Assembly (NCBI GenBank): GCA_038731975.1
Contig: JAVYQJ010000003.1
Location: 1 to 64,000, forward strand
Reading direction: 5' to 3'
Source of the DNA: Thermofilaceae archaeon
GTDB taxonomy: Archaea; Thermoproteota; Thermoprotei; Thermofilales; Thermofilaceae
DNA: 64,000 nt
Below the pieces are notes generated by a model. The model was not told the origin of the DNA. It saw only the letters and a program-made list of their open reading frames with translations, and made no database searches. Below, piece after piece: positions 48,502-60,602 of this stretch (position 1 is its first letter; every line of letters starts with the position of its first letter). Made by a program: the position numbers and the translations under genes.

Positions 48502-49546
48502 GCCGCACAACCCTTCCACGGCGCCTTAACCAGAAGTACTGCAGCGGGTGTCGTACCTTGCACTCGGCCACGCAGAGCCCTAGAGTTCTCATGTTATCGC
48601 ACTTGTACGGGGAATACTTCTTCTTAGAGCCCCTCATGCCAGCAATATGCTCGACCTGGTATCGGGCGATCCTTTCGTTGAAGTCTGGGGCAGCCTTGAA
48701 AACATCAAGAACCTCCTCAACGCTCAAACCTATGTTAAGAAGGAACGAGGCGAGCGCGAATCTAGCGCTGTGAGGTATGTTCCTGCCAGCTCGCAGGTTT
48801 TCCAGTATAGCTGCCATGCAGGGGGGTAGAGCCTGCTCAAAGCCTGTTGCATCGGTGGGAATCCATGCCTCCTTAATCTCCTTCAGTTTTTGGCTCCACT
48901 CCCTGCTTATCTCCTCAACGAGTGAGAACACCTCATTGGGGAGTCCTAAACCGTCCAGCTGAAGGTTTTCAACCCGCTGTTCTACAAACCGTTTGAGAGC
49001 TTCCTCACCCAGCCTGATAACTTCAAACTTGTTAACGGAAACCCATCCGTGATCAACCAGCCTATGGGCAAGCTTCCATGGTCCTTTACTTTCTGGAATA
49101 TTCTCGATATAATCTAGAACGTTTACCATTATGTTGAAACCAGAGAAATCCTCATCAAGAATTTTCACTTTTATACCAATTTTATTTAAAATATAGATTA
49201 TTTTAATTAAATCCTCGCTTGCTATAAACTGTGAAAATCTTTTAGAAAATAGTACACCAAAACGCCTGATGAGCATTCTATCGAAGACCATGCGGAGTAG
49301 GATCAGTGTAGTCATGTACGATAGTATCTCTACATCGCAATCGTCTGCGGGTGGGGGAAGCGCTTTAGAGTCGATTGCGGCTCTAACATAGGTCCCAGCC
49401 CGCTCGAGAACCTCTCTCAAAGCTGGAATCGCCAAGTCGTTAAGGGTGATGCCCAGTCGTTTTGCCCGCTCTACCGCCTCAGGGAGGAAGGGGTATTTAC
49501 GGAAGTCTTCTGGCGAAAGCGCTACTTCGATCTTGGGTGCTACCAT
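48488..49546 (-). CDS. priL: DNA primase large subunit PriL
   Basis: 352 residues. An N-terminal helical part, then the C-terminal iron-sulfur domain. Its four cysteines fit PPCMAAIL, CDNMRTLGLC and CKVRHPLQYFW. It supports primer initiation and length control. Its ATG at 49546 follows the PCNA stop by one base, and its 3' end overlaps priS, so pcn-priL-priS are one transcript. Confidence 0.92.
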   Translation of the reverse strand: MVAPKIEVALSPEDFRKYPFLPEAVERAKRLGITLNDLAIPALREVLERAGTYVRAAIDSKALPPPADDCDVEILSYMTTLILLRMVFDRMLIRRFGVLFSKRFSQFIASEDLIKIIYILNKIGIKVKILDEDFSGFNIMVNVLDYIENIPESKGPWKLAHRLVDHGWVSVNKFEVIRLGEEALKRFVEQRVENLQLDGLGLPNEVFSLVEEISREWSQKLKEIKEAWIPTDATGFEQALPPCMAAILENLRAGRNIPHSARFALASFLLNIGLSVEEVLDVFKAAPDFNERIARYQVEHIAGMRGSKKKYSPYKCDNMRTLGLCVAECKVRHPLQYFWLRRRGRVVRHEGS

Positions 49547-49547
49547 T

Positions 49548-50297
49548 CTACTCCATCCGCGGTGCTAAGAAGAACCTGAGTATGCCTCCGGCCGCTATGT
49601 CGAAGGTTAAGCACAATGGTTTGTTTGTTGAAAACTCGATTGTAACAAGGTCGCTTATCCTGTACGCCTTACCCACAATATCATTTAGGTATTCCAGACT
49701 GTAGGACGAGTACGAAGGCTGTCTTACTTCGTACTCTATTAAAGATCCCTTTTCCATAGAGAAGATCGCTTCCCACTCACCCTTATCGCTGCGCGCCGCA
49801 AGTTTCAACTCTCTCTGTTCGCCAGCGAATCTAATCGTATCGCTTATAAGCTCAGCTTCTTTCAACGAGTCTCTAAATGTATCGGAAACCATCTTAGCTG
49901 TAACATCAAACGTTACCTTAGGTACAGGGAGCTCTCCACCCTCAGTGCTAATGATGGGGAGCGAGAACGTTCTCTCGGCTTTACCCGATAGGGTTACTTT
50001 CAGTCTACCACCCTCTACGCGGCAAATTATCTTATCATCGGCTTTGGCGCGCTTCAGAATTTTATTAAACTCGTCGAAGTTCACGCCAATCCTAGTAGGC
50101 ACCTCGTCGATCTCGTACGTGCTGAAGCTCTCTCTCGGTAAGTACAGGTCAACCATAGCTATGCGTGAGCTATCGAGAGCTCTAAGGCGGAGAGCCTCGT
50201 TATCGGCTATGAAGCTCGCCTCTTCGATTACAGTCTCTAAGCTTTCTATGAGGTACCTCCAATCCCGCGCGTCCGGGAACTCAAATAGTAACGGCAT
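49548..50297 (-). CDS. pcn: DNA sliding clamp PCNA
   Basis: 249 residues. Two clamp half-domains with ALDSSRIAMVDLYLPR, the interdomain linker region LPVPKVTFDV and the end LTFDIAAGGILRFFLAPRME. It tethers PolB1, FEN1, ligase and other partners. ATG 50297 with TATA gtataaata (50325-50335, minus strand). It heads the pcn-priL-priS-gins15 operon. Crenarchaea often have several PCNAs; only one is here. Confidence 0.95.
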   Translation of the reverse strand: MPLLFEFPDARDWRYLIESLETVIEEASFIADNEALRLRALDSSRIAMVDLYLPRESFSTYEIDEVPTRIGVNFDEFNKILKRAKADDKIICRVEGGRLKVTLSGKAERTFSLPIISTEGGELPVPKVTFDVTAKMVSDTFRDSLKEAELISDTIRFAGEQRELKLAARSDKGEWEAIFSMEKGSLIEYEVRQPSYSSYSLEYLNDIVGKAYRISDLVTIEFSTNKPLCLTFDIAAGGILRFFLAPRME

Positions 50298-50350
50298 ATC
50301 AATCGTGTAATGGCTCGAATGAAGGTATTTATACTACTCGCTCGAAGCGG

Positions 50351-50686
50351 CTACTGGTATTCGCGCCACGTATAGCCGCATTTTACGCATCTGAAGAAGC
50401 GTGTCGCAGGTTCGTCGCCAGCCCTCGTTTGAGCCTCCCAGTAGTATGCCTCTAAGTGCCCACAGCGTGGGCACTCAACCTTGGCTTTAGGCAGCGTCTC
50501 AACGCTTACCTCACGGTCAATCACCAGAATGGTATCCTCAGGACCATGGCGTGCCTGTCGTACAACTCTGTAAGCAGAGGGATTGCTTACAGTTTTCTCG
50601 TAGCCACACCTTCGGCACACTAGCACTACTTGACCATCCTTCCTTCTCGGGAGGAGCAAGTTACCACAGCTGGGGCAGTACTCCAT
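50351..50686 (-). CDS. tfs: Transcription factor S (TFIIS-like cleavage factor)
   Basis: 111 residues. The N-terminal ribbon is YCPSCGNLL...CRRCGYEK. The C-terminal ribbon is VECPRCGHLEAYYWEAQTRAGDEPATRFFRCVKCGYTW, with the acidic Asp-Glu pair needed to stimulate transcript cleavage. It rescues backtracked RNA polymerase. TATA gtataaatac (50716-50726, minus strand). Divergent from aIF2-beta. Confidence 0.96.
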   Translation of the reverse strand: MEYCPSCGNLLLPRRKDGQVVLVCRRCGYEKTVSNPSAYRVVRQARHGPEDTILVIDREVSVETLPKAKVECPRCGHLEAYYWEAQTRAGDEPATRFFRCVKCGYTWREYQ

Positions 50687-50802
50687 CTCAAGCGGCTTGA
50701 GTGCCCGCAGAGCACGTATTTATACTTTCTCAAGCCATAACGCGTGGCGTTTAGTCTGACGCAGCGGCGACACGCATTTATCTCCTAGTGAACCCAGATT
50801 GT

Positions 50803-51222
50803 GTGGTGGAACATCTCGATTACGAGACGCTGCTCGAGAGAGCGTATAAGCTGCTGCCTGAAAAGACCACGAGAAGGGAGAGGCTTGAAGTTGAGCCACC
50901 TGACGTTGTAGTATCTGGGAAAAGAACGTTCATAATGAATTTTAAGAGAATTTGCGATATCATCAACCGTGAGCCACGCCTTGTATTGAGGTTTCTACTT
51001 AAGGAGCTGGGAGCTTCGGGGAACATTGAGGGCGACGTTGCAGTGATATACGGCGTAACAACTCCAAAGATGGTTGCCAGTCTTCTCAGCGTCTTCATGA
51101 AGGGATACGTTTACTGTCCGGTCTGCGGCAGTCCTGATACCATTCTCAAGAGGGAGGAGAGAAGGATAATGCAGCTCAGATGCCTGGCTTGTGGAGCCAT
51201 TAGTCCCGTGAAGCCTTTCTAA
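50803..51222 (+). CDS. eif2b: Translation initiation factor aIF2 subunit beta
   Basis: About 139 residues. A helical N-terminus (LDYETLLERAYKLLP), the alpha-beta domain (GKRTFIMNFKRICDIINREPRLVLRFLLKELGASGNIEG) and a zinc ribbon CPVCG...CLACG. I prefer GTG 50803 because gcatttatct (50774-50783) sits 25 bp upstream; a GTG at 50788 would begin only 5 bp from the TATA-like box. The SWIM gene follows 33 bp later. Confidence 0.93.
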   Translation: MVEHLDYETLLERAYKLLPEKTTRRERLEVEPPDVVVSGKRTFIMNFKRICDIINREPRLVLRFLLKELGASGNIEGDVAVIYGVTTPKMVASLLSVFMKGYVYCPVCGSPDTILKREERRIMQLRCLACGAISPVKPF

Positions 51223-51255
51223 CGTATTTGCACGTGATGCGCTGGGGAATGAACC

Positions 51256-51552
51256 ATGAGTGATGAGAGAGCTAGCATGGTTTCGAAGGCCGCTTGGCTG
51301 ATTAAAGAGGGAAGGGTGGTTAGAATAAGCGACTTGATGTACTACGTAATGGGAAGGAAGAACCGGCACATAGTTCGTGTCATTGGAGGCGCTCTCTCCT
51401 GCACTTGCCCCGGCTTTAGGGAGCGGGGTATCTGCTCCCACGTGATCGCGGTGTCCACGATAATGAAACTTGGGAGTAAAAACGAGTTTCTCGATGAGGT
51501 TCTTCGAGCACGAGTAGAGAAAGAACTAAAACTTTTAAGACGAAAACTATAA
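51256..51552 (+). CDS. SWIM zinc-finger protein
   Basis: 98 residues. A clear SWIM motif, CTCPGFRERGICSHVIAV (CxCx(n)CxH), is preceded by a strand pair (GRVVRISDLMYYVMGRKNRHIVRVIGGAL) and followed by a basic helix. Such archaeal proteins are thought to bind DNA or nucleoprotein, with roles in recombination suggested for SWIM proteins elsewhere. It is cotranscribed with aIF2-beta, next to the replication block. ATG 51256. Confidence 0.85.
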   Translation: MSDERASMVSKAAWLIKEGRVVRISDLMYYVMGRKNRHIVRVIGGALSCTCPGFRERGICSHVIAVSTIMKLGSKNEFLDEVLRARVEKELKLLRRKL

Positions 51553-51761
51553 TGATATGTAATTTTCAATAAGCTAATATTCTAGAGTGATATGTAAAAG
51601 TCTGAAAAATAGCTAGATATTCATGTAGAATAAGGCCTGAGATTTGCCTCAACCCCTGGCGAGGGTCCGTTAGTTCATTGCAATTTGCACCGCACTTTGC
51701 TCGCGTTTTGCTCGGTAAGGAAAGCTCTTAAGGCGTGATTACAACACCCCCTGGGAACAGG

Positions 51762-54242
51762 ATGAAGGATAAGGCTACGGAAATCATACTGTGGTTTGAG
51801 GAGTTAACGAAGGATGACGTTCCACTAGTCGGTGGCAAGAACGCAAACCTGGGTGAGATGATCCGCGCGGGTATTCCTGTGCCACCCGGCTTCGCAGTTA
51901 CGGCCTACGCCTACAGGAGGTTCATAGAAGAGACGGGGATCAAGGATGAGATACAGAGGATCTTAAGAGAAAGGGTGAAGCCAGGTGCCTCAGCGCCCGA
52001 GGATTACATCGAAGCTAGCCGTGAGATCAGGGAATTGATTGAAAAGACCCCCATGCCAAAGGATATCGAGGAGGCTATTCGTAAAGCCTACAGGGAGTTA
52101 TGTAAGCGTTTGGGCAAAGCTGAGGAGTTCGTAGCAGTACGCAGCAGCGCGACTGCGGAGGATCTTCCGGATGCGAGTTTCGCAGGGCAACAGGAGACTT
52201 ACCTTAACGTGAAGGGTGAGGACGAGGTCGTGGAGAAGGTTAAGAAGTGCTGGTCGAGCCTCTTTACTCCACGAGCCATCTTCTACAGAGAGAGCAAGGG
52301 TTTTGCGCACGAGAAAGTCCTGATTAGCGTTGCCGTCCAGAAGATGGTGAACTCTAGATCAGCTGGAGTGATGTTCACGATACACCCGGTCACTGGCGAG
52401 AAGGATAAGATCGTTATCGAGGGAGCCTGGGGTTTAGGAGAGTCTGTCGTAGCCGGTAAGGTGACTCCTGACGAATGGGTGGTTGACAAGAACACGCTTC
52501 AAATTGTAGAGAGAAGGGTTTCAGAGAAGGTGAGAGAGCTAGTTAGGGATCCTGTTACAGGCCGGAACATCGAACGGGAAGTAGAGCCTGAGAGGAGGAA
52601 CGCGCCCGCTTTAACTGACGACGAGGTTCGCCTGCTCGCTGAGCTCGCGAACAAGATCGAGAAGCACTACGGTAGGCCGATGGATATCGAATGGGCTGTC
52701 GATAGGGATCTCAAGTTCCCTGAGAGCGTGTTTATAGTTCAGGCAAGGCCTGAGACTGTGTGGAGCGTGAAGGCCGCCGAAGCTAAACCAGCCGAGGCGA
52801 AGGCTGTTAGGTTGGCGGAGGCGAAGCCTGTAGTGAAGGGTTTACCCGCAAGCCCCGGTGTGGTATTTGGCGTCGCTAAAGTCTGTCTCACTCTAGAGGA
52901 CGCGAAGAAGCTGATGCAGAAGGGCGACATCCTCGTGACGAAAATGACGGATCCGGATTGGGTACCTTACATGAGGCTCGCCGCTGCGATTGTGACTGAC
53001 GAGGGCGGAATGACCGCCCACGCTGCGATTGTCAGCAGGGAGCTTGGCATTCCCTGCATCGTGGGTACGCGTGAGGCAACTAAGGTCATGAGGACGGGTG
53101 AGGGATACACCGTTGATGCGAGAGCGGGTGTCGTGTACGAGGGTTACGTTGAGGAACTGTTGGGCAAGAAGGAGGAGAAGCCCGCCGCGGCTTTAGCAGC
53201 GCCGATCGAGATTGTCCTGAAGCCCGTAACTGCCACGAAGATCTACATGAACCTAGGAGTACCCGACAAGATACACGAGTACAAGGACTTACCGTTCGAC
53301 GGTATCGGTCTGATGAGAGTTGAGTTTATCATGGCCAGCTGGGTCAAGGAGCACCCGCTCTACCTGCTTGAGACGGGGAGGGGTGACGTTCTCGTCGATA
53401 GGATGGCTGAGGGTATAGCGATGGTTGCGAGGGAAATCTATCCGAGGCCGGTCGTAGTCAGGTTCAGCGACTTCAAGACGAACGAGTACAGGCAGCTAAC
53501 TGGTGGCGAAAAGTACGAGCCTCACGAGGATAACCCGATGATAGGTTGGCGTGGTGTTAGCAGGTACATTAGCCCGCAGTACGAGAAGGCTTTCCGCCTC
53601 GAGGTTCGGGCGATCAAGAAGGTAAGGGACGAGATGGGACTCACTAACGTCTGGGTAATGGCGCCATTCGTAAGAACCTTATGGGAAGCTGAGAAGTTCA
53701 TTAAAATCCTGGCAGAGGAGGGTCTTGAGAGCAGCAGGGACTTCAAAATCTGGGCGATGGCCGAGGTTCCGAGCATAATCTTCCTGGCGGAGGAGTTCTC
53801 AAGGTACTTCGACGGCTTCAGCATAGGGAGCAACGACTTAACCCAGTTAACGCTCGGAACCGACAGAGACAGTGCTATTCTACCGAAGATTGATCCGAGG
53901 TACTTCGACGAGAGGGACCCGGCTGTCAAGACTGCCATAGCTATGCTGATTGAGAAGGCCCACAACTCACCGTACGGTTACAGGACGGTCAGTATCTGTG
54001 GCCAAGCCCCCTCCGTATACCCCGAGTTCACGGAGTTCCTAGTGAGGCACGGCATCGATAGCGTGAGCGTTAACCCGGATGTTATCGTTCGAACTAGGGA
54101 GCTCGTCGCAGCTATAGAAAGGAGAATACTCATTGAAAAATCACTAGGCATTGAGCGATACGACGAGGAACTCGGCTGGCCAATGCGCAGAAGAAGGAAA
54201 GGCCTACCAGACGTGTGGGCTAGGCGCGTAGACGAAATCTAG
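51762..54242 (+). CDS. ppsA: Phosphoenolpyruvate synthase
   Basis: 826 residues. N-terminal ATP-grasp domain ([42 protein letters not shown]), a phosphohistidine swivel with [18 protein letters not shown], and a C-terminal TIM barrel ([19 protein letters not shown]). It makes PEP from pyruvate and ATP for gluconeogenesis. An alanine-lysine-rich linker (about 345-365) precedes the His domain. I start at ATG 51762; a GTG at 51735 lies almost on the TATA-like tcttaagg, so it is less likely. Confidence 0.95.
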   Translation: MKDKATEIILWFEELTKDDVPLVGGKNANLGEMIRAGIPVPPGFAVTAYAYRRFIEETGIKDEIQRILRERVKPGASAPEDYIEASREIRELIEKTPMPKDIEEAIRKAYRELCKRLGKAEEFVAVRSSATAEDLPDASFAGQQETYLNVKGEDEVVEKVKKCWSSLFTPRAIFYRESKGFAHEKVLISVAVQKMVNSRSAGVMFTIHPVTGEKDKIVIEGAWGLGESVVAGKVTPDEWVVDKNTLQIVERRVSEKVRELVRDPVTGRNIEREVEPERRNAPALTDDEVRLLAELANKIEKHYGRPMDIEWAVDRDLKFPESVFIVQARPETVWSVKAAEAKPAEAKAVRLAEAKPVVKGLPASPGVVFGVAKVCLTLEDAKKLMQKGDILVTKMTDPDWVPYMRLAAAIVTDEGGMTAHAAIVSRELGIPCIVGTREATKVMRTGEGYTVDARAGVVYEGYVEELLGKKEEKPAAALAAPIEIVLKPVTATKIYMNLGVPDKIHEYKDLPFDGIGLMRVEFIMASWVKEHPLYLLETGRGDVLVDRMAEGIAMVAREIYPRPVVVRFSDFKTNEYRQLTGGEKYEPHEDNPMIGWRGVSRYISPQYEKAFRLEVRAIKKVRDEMGLTNVWVMAPFVRTLWEAEKFIKILAEEGLESSRDFKIWAMAEVPSIIFLAEEFSRYFDGFSIGSNDLTQLTLGTDRDSAILPKIDPRYFDERDPAVKTAIAMLIEKAHNSPYGYRTVSICGQAPSVYPEFTEFLVRHGIDSVSVNPDVIVRTRELVAAIERRILIEKSLGIERYDEELGWPMRRRRKGLPDVWARRVDEI

Positions 54243-54305
54243 ACCTGCCTGTTCGCAGCTACGTTACAGCATTTCTTTTCCCTTTCTACGTCTTACTAGC
54301 TTAAA

Positions 54306-54315
54306 CTTTATATAG
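54306..54315 (+). promoter_or_regulatory. Strong TATA box of the rpoH-B-A'-A'' operon
   Basis: ctttatatag lies 25-34 bp before the rpoH ATG (54340), with no room for a long leader. It is the only obvious promoter for the RNA polymerase operon until the L30e region. Confidence 0.65.
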
Positions 54316-54339
54316 AGCGTCTCCCTCGGGCCCAAAGCT

Positions 54340-54585
54340 ATGGGTACACGGAGAGTAAACATTCTCGAGCACGAGCTCGTACCACAGCATATACTGCTGA
54401 GCAAAGAGGAGGCTTCTAGGATTCTCAAGAGAATGGGTATCACTAGGCGTCAACTCCCCTGGCTGCTTGCTTCCGATCCTGTCGCAAAAGCTATTGGAGC
54501 TAAGCCTGGTGATGTGGTTATGATAGTGAGGAAGAGCCCAACCGCGGGGGTATCTGTTGCCTTCAGAGTGGTAGTGAGGGGATAG
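54340..54585 (+). CDS. rpoH: RNA polymerase subunit H (Rpb5 C-terminal type)
   Basis: 81 residues. [28 protein letters not shown] and [32 protein letters not shown] are typical of archaeal subunit H, the assembly-domain half of eukaryotic Rpb5. It lies in the jaw of RNAP. It ends 3 bp before rpoB. Confidence 0.96.
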   Translation: MGTRRVNILEHELVPQHILLSKEEASRILKRMGITRRQLPWLLASDPVAKAIGAKPGDVVMIVRKSPTAGVSVAFRVVVRG

Positions 54586-54588
54586 CTT

Positions 54589-57500
54589 ATGGATGAAGAA
54601 TGGAGGTATAGCAAAGAAGATGCGTGGGTCCTCATAGAAGCATTCATCCGTGAGCATGGTCTTGTACGCCAGCATTTAGATTCCTACAACAAGTTTGTGG
54701 AAAAAACCCTTCAAGAAATAATTAATGAAGTAGGATCTGTTGAATCCGGGATTCCAGGTTTAAAGGTAGTTTTTGGGAAAATTACTGTTGGTAATCCCAG
54801 GGTAAAGGAAGCTGATGGTTCTGAGAGTTCTATATTACCGATGGAGGCAAGACTCAGGAACCTATCTTATGCAGCACCCCTCTTCTTAGAAATGATACTC
54901 GTAGAAGAAGGAGAAGAGAAGGATAGGGCAACTGTCTATATCGGGGATCTTCCCATTATGGTCAAATCGGTTAAATGTCCTCTTTCAAGGATGAGTAGAG
55001 AGGAGCAGGTGAAAGTGGGCGAGGATCCTAAGGATCCTGGGGGGTACTTCATCGTTAACGGCTCGGAGAGAGTGCTTATAGTCCAGGAGGACCTGGCCGT
55101 TAATAGGATCCTCGTAGATTATGGGCCGAGCGGGGGTTCGGTAACTCACGTTGCTAAGGTTTTCTCCTCGACTGCCGCCTATAGGATACCAGTAACCGTG
55201 GAAAGGACGAAGGACGGGCAGCTCTATGTTAGCTTCCCCTCGATTCCTTCACGCATACCGCTAGTCGTGATGATGCGGGCGCTGGGGCTTGAAAGCGACC
55301 GTGAGATTGTTAATGCTGTTACGAGCGATCCAGAGATATTAAATGAACTTTATCCCTCTCTCCTCGAGCAAAGCCGAATCGCGATGACCGTCGATGATGC
55401 TCTTGACTACATAGGTGCTCGAGTGGCCGTAGGGCAGCCGAAGAATATCAGGCTAGAGCGCGCCCAACAGGTCATTGATCAATACTTCCTCCCTCACTTG
55501 GGTACTAAACCGGAAAACAGGCTGGATAAGGCCTACTTCCTGGGTCAAATGGTTGAAAGGTTGATCGAGCTGGTCCTAGGCCGACGACCACCGGACGATA
55601 AGGACCATCTCGCTAACAAACGCTTCAAGCTCGCCGGGGATTTAATGGCAAGCGTGTTTCGGCAGGCGTTTAAACAGTTCGTAAAGGATCTGGGCTACCA
55701 GCTGGAGAAGAGCAGGGGCAAGAGTAGGGAGATCAATCTCCTCACCCTAGCAAGAGCCGATGTCATCACGGATAAGCTGAGGAGTGCGCTTGCAACCGGG
55801 AACTGGCCAGGTGGCCGCACCGGTGTAAGCCAGATACTCGACCGTACGAACTACCTGTCGACGATTAGCCACTTGAGGAGGGTTGTCTCACCCCTTAGCC
55901 GGACCCAACCGCATTTCGAAGCGCGTGAACTCCACGCAACCCACTGGGGAATGTTATGCCCTGTTGAAAGCCCCGAAGGCCAGAACTGTGGTCTTGTGAA
56001 AAACCTGGCCCTTCTCGCGACGATCTCAATAGGCATAGATGAGGAAGAGATCCGCGACCTGCTGATAAACAAGCTCGGGGTTGTGCCGATACGAGAGGCG
56101 CGGGAGAAAGGCATCACTGGAACAAAAGTCTACATTAACATGAAGCTGGTCGGTGTGCACGAGAATGGTGATGCGCTAGCGAAGATTATCAGGGAGCTGA
56201 GGAGACGGGGTAAAATCCATCATGAGGTTAACGTCGTTCATTATAAAACAGAAAAAATCGATGAGGTTTACATAAACTGTGACAGCGGTAGAATTCGAAG
56301 ACCTCTGCTAGTTATTGAAAATGGAAGGTTAAAGTTAAGAAAGCAGGATATTGAGAAATTAAAGGAAGGAAAGTGGAGTTGGAGTGACTTAGTGAGACAA
56401 GGGATCGTAGAGTACTTGGATCCCGAAGAAGAGGAGAACGCGCTCATCGCCACTTCGATCGATGAAGTGAACGAGGAAACCACGCACCTTGAGATTTCAC
56501 CGGCTGCTATATTGGGCGTTGTGGCATCCGTGATACCATACCCAGAGCATAACCAGTCTCCACGTAACAGCTACGAGGCCGCGATGGCTAAGCAGGCTCT
56601 TGGCTTCTCGATGGCTAACTTTCTCCACAGAATGGACCCGAGGATGCACTTCCTCCACTACCCTCAAAAAGCGCTAGTTCGCACTAGGGTATTCGATCTG
56701 GTGGAGCTTGACGAGAGGCCCTTCGGCCAAAACGTGATCGTAGCTGTTTTAACCGGAGCGGGCTACAACATCCAGGATGCTATCGTAATTAGCAAAGCGG
56801 CCATTGAAAGAGGGCTAGCACGATCAACGTTCTTTAGAACCTATGAAACTGTGGAGATGAAGTACCCTGGAGGGCAGGAGGATAGAATCGAGGTGCCTTC
56901 TGATGACGTAATGGGTTATCGATCAAAAGAAGCATACGTAAAGCTTGATCCGAGAGACGGCATAGTCTTCCCCGAGTCGGATGTTAAAGGCGGTGAAGTG
57001 ATAATAGGTAAAACGAGCCCGCCCCGCTTTATCAGCAGCTTCTTCGAGCCTAGAGCAACGACGAGAAGGAGGGACACCTCGATTAGCATCAGACCTAGCG
57101 AATCGGGGATTGCGGACCGCGTCGTAATCGCTGAAGATGCCGACGGGAATAGGCTAGTGAAAGTTAGAGTGAGAGACCAGCGGATCCCTGAGCTCGGCGA
57201 CAAGTTTGCTTCGCGCCACGGCCAGAAAGGAGTGATCGGACTGATCTTACCAGCCGAGGACATGCCCTTCACGGAAGACGGTATAACTCCTGATATCCTA
57301 ATCAACCCTCATGCTATTCCTTCAAGAATGACCGTGGGGCAACTTCTTGAGTCGCTAGCTGGTAAAGTTGCCTCACTTACGGGTCGCACAATCGACGCTA
57401 CGGCATTCGAGGGCACGCCAGAAGAGCAGCTTAGACAACTTCTTCATATGTTAGGTTTCAGAAGTGATGGGAAAGAGGTTCTATATAACGGTGTCACTGG

Positions 57501-57942
57501 CGAAAGATTGGAAGCGGAAATCTTCATTGGTGTGGTTTACTACCAGAAGCTTCACCACATGGTGGCAGACAAGATTCACGCAAGAGCTCGTGGCCGGGTG
57601 CAGATTCTGACGAGACAGCCTACAGAAGGCAGAGCACGGGAGGGCGGCCTGAGATTCGGTGAGATGGAGAAGGACTGCTTGGTGGGTCATGGTGCGTCCA
57701 TACTGCTCAGGGAGAGGTTGTTCGAATCATCCGACAAGACTGTGATATTTGTTTGCAACAACTGCGGTTTCCTAGGGTGGTATGACGCGAGGAAAAACGA
57801 ACCAACATGTCCCGTATGCAGGGACAAAGGCGAGCTCCACCCGATATACGTCTCGTACGCTTTTAAGCTCCTACTGCAAGAGCTTATGAGCCTAGGAATT
57901 GCACCTAGGCTAATTCTGAAAGACAAAGTAGAGGTGGTGTGA
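54589..57942 (+). CDS. rpoB: RNA polymerase subunit B (Rpb2)
   Basis: 1117 residues in one chain, not split into B' and B''. The catalytic-region stretches [49 protein letters not shown] and the late [24 protein letters not shown] are all present. A zinc ribbon (CNNCGFLGW...CPVC) sits near 1065-1090. ATG 54589. Its TGA lies 5 bp before the rpoA1 start. Confidence 0.97.
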   Translation: MDEEWRYSKEDAWVLIEAFIREHGLVRQHLDSYNKFVEKTLQEIINEVGSVESGIPGLKVVFGKITVGNPRVKEADGSESSILPMEARLRNLSYAAPLFLEMILVEEGEEKDRATVYIGDLPIMVKSVKCPLSRMSREEQVKVGEDPKDPGGYFIVNGSERVLIVQEDLAVNRILVDYGPSGGSVTHVAKVFSSTAAYRIPVTVERTKDGQLYVSFPSIPSRIPLVVMMRALGLESDREIVNAVTSDPEILNELYPSLLEQSRIAMTVDDALDYIGARVAVGQPKNIRLERAQQVIDQYFLPHLGTKPENRLDKAYFLGQMVERLIELVLGRRPPDDKDHLANKRFKLAGDLMASVFRQAFKQFVKDLGYQLEKSRGKSREINLLTLARADVITDKLRSALATGNWPGGRTGVSQILDRTNYLSTISHLRRVVSPLSRTQPHFEARELHATHWGMLCPVESPEGQNCGLVKNLALLATISIGIDEEEIRDLLINKLGVVPIREAREKGITGTKVYINMKLVGVHENGDALAKIIRELRRRGKIHHEVNVVHYKTEKIDEVYINCDSGRIRRPLLVIENGRLKLRKQDIEKLKEGKWSWSDLVRQGIVEYLDPEEEENALIATSIDEVNEETTHLEISPAAILGVVASVIPYPEHNQSPRNSYEAAMAKQALGFSMANFLHRMDPRMHFLHYPQKALVRTRVFDLVELDERPFGQNVIVAVLTGAGYNIQDAIVISKAAIERGLARSTFFRTYETVEMKYPGGQEDRIEVPSDDVMGYRSKEAYVKLDPRDGIVFPESDVKGGEVIIGKTSPPRFISSFFEPRATTRRRDTSISIRPSESGIADRVVIAEDADGNRLVKVRVRDQRIPELGDKFASRHGQKGVIGLILPAEDMPFTEDGITPDILINPHAIPSRMTVGQLLESLAGKVASLTGRTIDATAFEGTPEEQLRQLLHMLGFRSDGKEVLYNGVTGERLEAEIFIGVVYYQKLHHMVADKIHARARGRVQILTRQPTEGRAREGGLRFGEMEKDCLVGHGASILLRERLFESSDKTVIFVCNNCGFLGWYDARKNEPTCPVCRDKGELHPIYVSYAFKLLLQELMSLGIAPRLILKDKVEVV

Positions 57943-57947
57943 TTTTT

Positions 57948-60602
57948 ATGCAGTTTGAAGAGACTAAGACGATCGGCGGGATAAAGTTCGGCCTTTTATC
58001 CCCAGATCTCATAAGAGCGCTCTCCGTCACTCAAATCGTAATCCCAGAGACGTACGATGAGGAAGGGATACCGATTCGAGGCGGCCCGATGGATCGCCGA
58101 TTGGGGACTGTTGAGCCCGGAGTTCGCTGCGAAACCTGCGGGAACTACATAGCCTACTGCCCAGGTCACTTCGGGCACATTGAGCTGGCTAGGCCGGTAG
58201 TGCACCCTCTCTTTGCCAAACATATCTTCCTGCTCCTCAAAGCTACATGCAGGGTCTGTGGCCGGTTACTGTTGCCTCAGGACGAGATAGAGAAGGCGAG
58301 GAGGAGGGCGAAGCAGTTAGAGGCGCGATGGCCGCTTCTTAAGTACAAGTATGGAGAGAATGTGGCCAAAAAAGCCTCAAAGTACACAACGTGTCCCCAT
58401 TGTCAAGCTCAACAGTACAAGATTCGCTTTGAGAAACCCTACACCTTTTACGAAGAGAGAGAGGGTGGTTCAATAATCCTGAGGCCCTCCGAAATCCGTG
58501 AGAGGCTTGAGAGGATACCCAACGAGGATCTTGAGGCATTGGGTATGGATCCTCAGAGTGCTAGGCCCGAATGGATGGTCCTCACAGTCCTTCCCGTCCC
58601 TCCCATAACGGTGAGGCCGACCATCACTCTTGAGTCCGGCATGAGATCGGAGGATGACATAACGCATAAGCTCGTAGATTTGTTAAGGATAAACCAGAGG
58701 CTAAAGGAGAGCATTGAGGAAGGTGCACCTCAACTGGTAATCGATGATCTCTGGAGCCTACTCCAGTACCACGTCGCAACGCTTTTCGACAATGAACTTC
58801 CTGGAATCCCGCCAGCTAGGCATAAATCGGGGAGACCGCTCAGGACGCTGGCGCAGCGTCTCAGGGGCAAGGAAGGGCGCTTCAGAGGCAGTTTGGCTGG
58901 TAAACGCGTCGACTTTTCAGCCAGGACTGTAATATCCCCAGATCCAAAGCTAAGCATCAACGAGGTTGGAGTACCAATCGAGATTGCGAAGGTTCTAGTG
59001 GTACCTGAACGGGTTACCCCGTGGAACCTTGAGAGGTTAAGAGAACTTGTCAGGAGAGGGCCTCACGAGTACCCAGGGGCAAATTACATCGTTCGACCGG
59101 ATGGCGGTAGAATTGACCTGCGCTTTGTCAGAGATAGAGCTGCCTTAGCTGAAGCTCTTAAACCTGGCTATGTGGTGGAAAGACACCTCCAGGATGGTGA
59201 CATTGTGCTCTTCAACAGGCAGCCCTCGCTGCACCGCATGTCGATAATGGCACACAAGGTAAGAGTACTACCGTACAAGACATTCCGATTGAATCTTCTG
59301 GTCTGCCCGCCGTACAACGCTGACTTCGATGGGGACGAAATGAACCTTCACGTGCCGCAGAACGAGGAAGCCAGAGCTGAAGCGTTGACGCTCATGCTGG
59401 TGCAAGAGCAAATCCTATCGCCCCGCTACGGCGCTCCGATAATAGGTGGTCTCCACGATTACATAACTGGCGCATATTTACTGACGAGGAAAGATACCAT
59501 TTTGAGTAAGAAGAAAATATCCCTCCTATTAATGGAGGGCGGCTACGAAGGACCTCTGCCAGAGCCGGCGATTCTGAAACCCGGACCCTATTGGACTGGG
59601 AAACAACTGGTTAGCCTATTCATAGATAAAAACTTTAACTTTGAATGTAAAGCTTCGGTATGCCGTAAGTGTAACGTATGTGTTAAAGAATTCTGCCAGT
59701 ATGATTCCTATGTTGTCATTGAAAGGGGAGAGCTATTAATCGGTGTTTTCGATAAGAACACTGTGGCCTCTCAGGTACCACGAACATTTCTACATGATTA
59801 TCTAAGAAAGATGGGTAATGATAAAGGTAGAGAACTACTTGATAGTTTATTTAAGGTTTTCATAATGTACCTGGACATGTATGGGTTCACACTGGGCATG
59901 GACAGCCTCGATATTCCGCAAGAGGCTTTGAAGGGCATCAAGTCTGTAATGAACGACGCTGAAAGAGACGTAGCAAAGTACATAGAACTATTCGAAAAGG
60001 GCTTGCTCGAACCTCTTCCAGGGAGGAGCGTGGAGGATACCCTTGAGCAACGAATCCTGGAGGTTTTATCAAGGGCGAGAGACAGGGCGGGTGAACTTGC
60101 AAGCCGATACGTAGGTATGCTGAAAGAGGCGGTGATAATGGCGAGAACAGGAGCTAGAGCCAACATGTTAAACATCACACAGATGGTCGCGATGCTGGGT
60201 CAGCAATCCCTACGGGGCGAACGTATAAAGAGAGGGTTCTCGAACAGGGTATTGCCGCACTTTAAGCCTGGTGATGTTGGACCTCGCGCTAGAGGGTATG
60301 TGTACTCCTCATTTAAAGAGGGTTTGAAGCCCACGGAGTTCTTCTTCCACGCGATGGCCGGTAGAGAAGGTTTGGTGGACACGGCTGTTAGAACTGCGCA
60401 GAGCGGTTACATGTACAGGAGATTGGCAAACGCGCTTCAGGACTTCTACGTCGCTTACGATGGAAGTGTGCGGACGTCTGAAGGCTTCGTGATACAATTT
60501 AGGTACGGCGAAGATGGTGTCAACCCCGCGAGGAGTGATCACGGAGAGCCCGTAAATGTGAGCAAGATCATTCGTGAGGTACTAGCTGAAAGAGGTGGTT
60601 GA
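57948..60602 (+). CDS. rpoA1: RNA polymerase subunit A' (Rpb1 N-terminal)
   Basis: 884 residues. Zinc site [20 protein letters not shown], a second zinc motif CRVCGR...CPHC, and the active-site motif [16 protein letters not shown] whose three Asp bind the catalytic Mg2+. A Cys-rich insert ([12 protein letters not shown]) lies near residue 565, in a typical crenarchaeal position. The trigger-loop part is in A''. I use ATG 57948 (MQFEETK). Confidence 0.97.
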   Translation: MQFEETKTIGGIKFGLLSPDLIRALSVTQIVIPETYDEEGIPIRGGPMDRRLGTVEPGVRCETCGNYIAYCPGHFGHIELARPVVHPLFAKHIFLLLKATCRVCGRLLLPQDEIEKARRRAKQLEARWPLLKYKYGENVAKKASKYTTCPHCQAQQYKIRFEKPYTFYEEREGGSIILRPSEIRERLERIPNEDLEALGMDPQSARPEWMVLTVLPVPPITVRPTITLESGMRSEDDITHKLVDLLRINQRLKESIEEGAPQLVIDDLWSLLQYHVATLFDNELPGIPPARHKSGRPLRTLAQRLRGKEGRFRGSLAGKRVDFSARTVISPDPKLSINEVGVPIEIAKVLVVPERVTPWNLERLRELVRRGPHEYPGANYIVRPDGGRIDLRFVRDRAALAEALKPGYVVERHLQDGDIVLFNRQPSLHRMSIMAHKVRVLPYKTFRLNLLVCPPYNADFDGDEMNLHVPQNEEARAEALTLMLVQEQILSPRYGAPIIGGLHDYITGAYLLTRKDTILSKKKISLLLMEGGYEGPLPEPAILKPGPYWTGKQLVSLFIDKNFNFECKASVCRKCNVCVKEFCQYDSYVVIERGELLIGVFDKNTVASQVPRTFLHDYLRKMGNDKGRELLDSLFKVFIMYLDMYGFTLGMDSLDIPQEALKGIKSVMNDAERDVAKYIELFEKGLLEPLPGRSVEDTLEQRILEVLSRARDRAGELASRYVGMLKEAVIMARTGARANMLNITQMVAMLGQQSLRGERIKRGFSNRVLPHFKPGDVGPRARGYVYSSFKEGLKPTEFFFHAMAGREGLVDTAVRTAQSGYMYRRLANALQDFYVAYDGSVRTSEGFVIQFRYGEDGVNPARSDHGEPVNVSKIIREVLAERGG

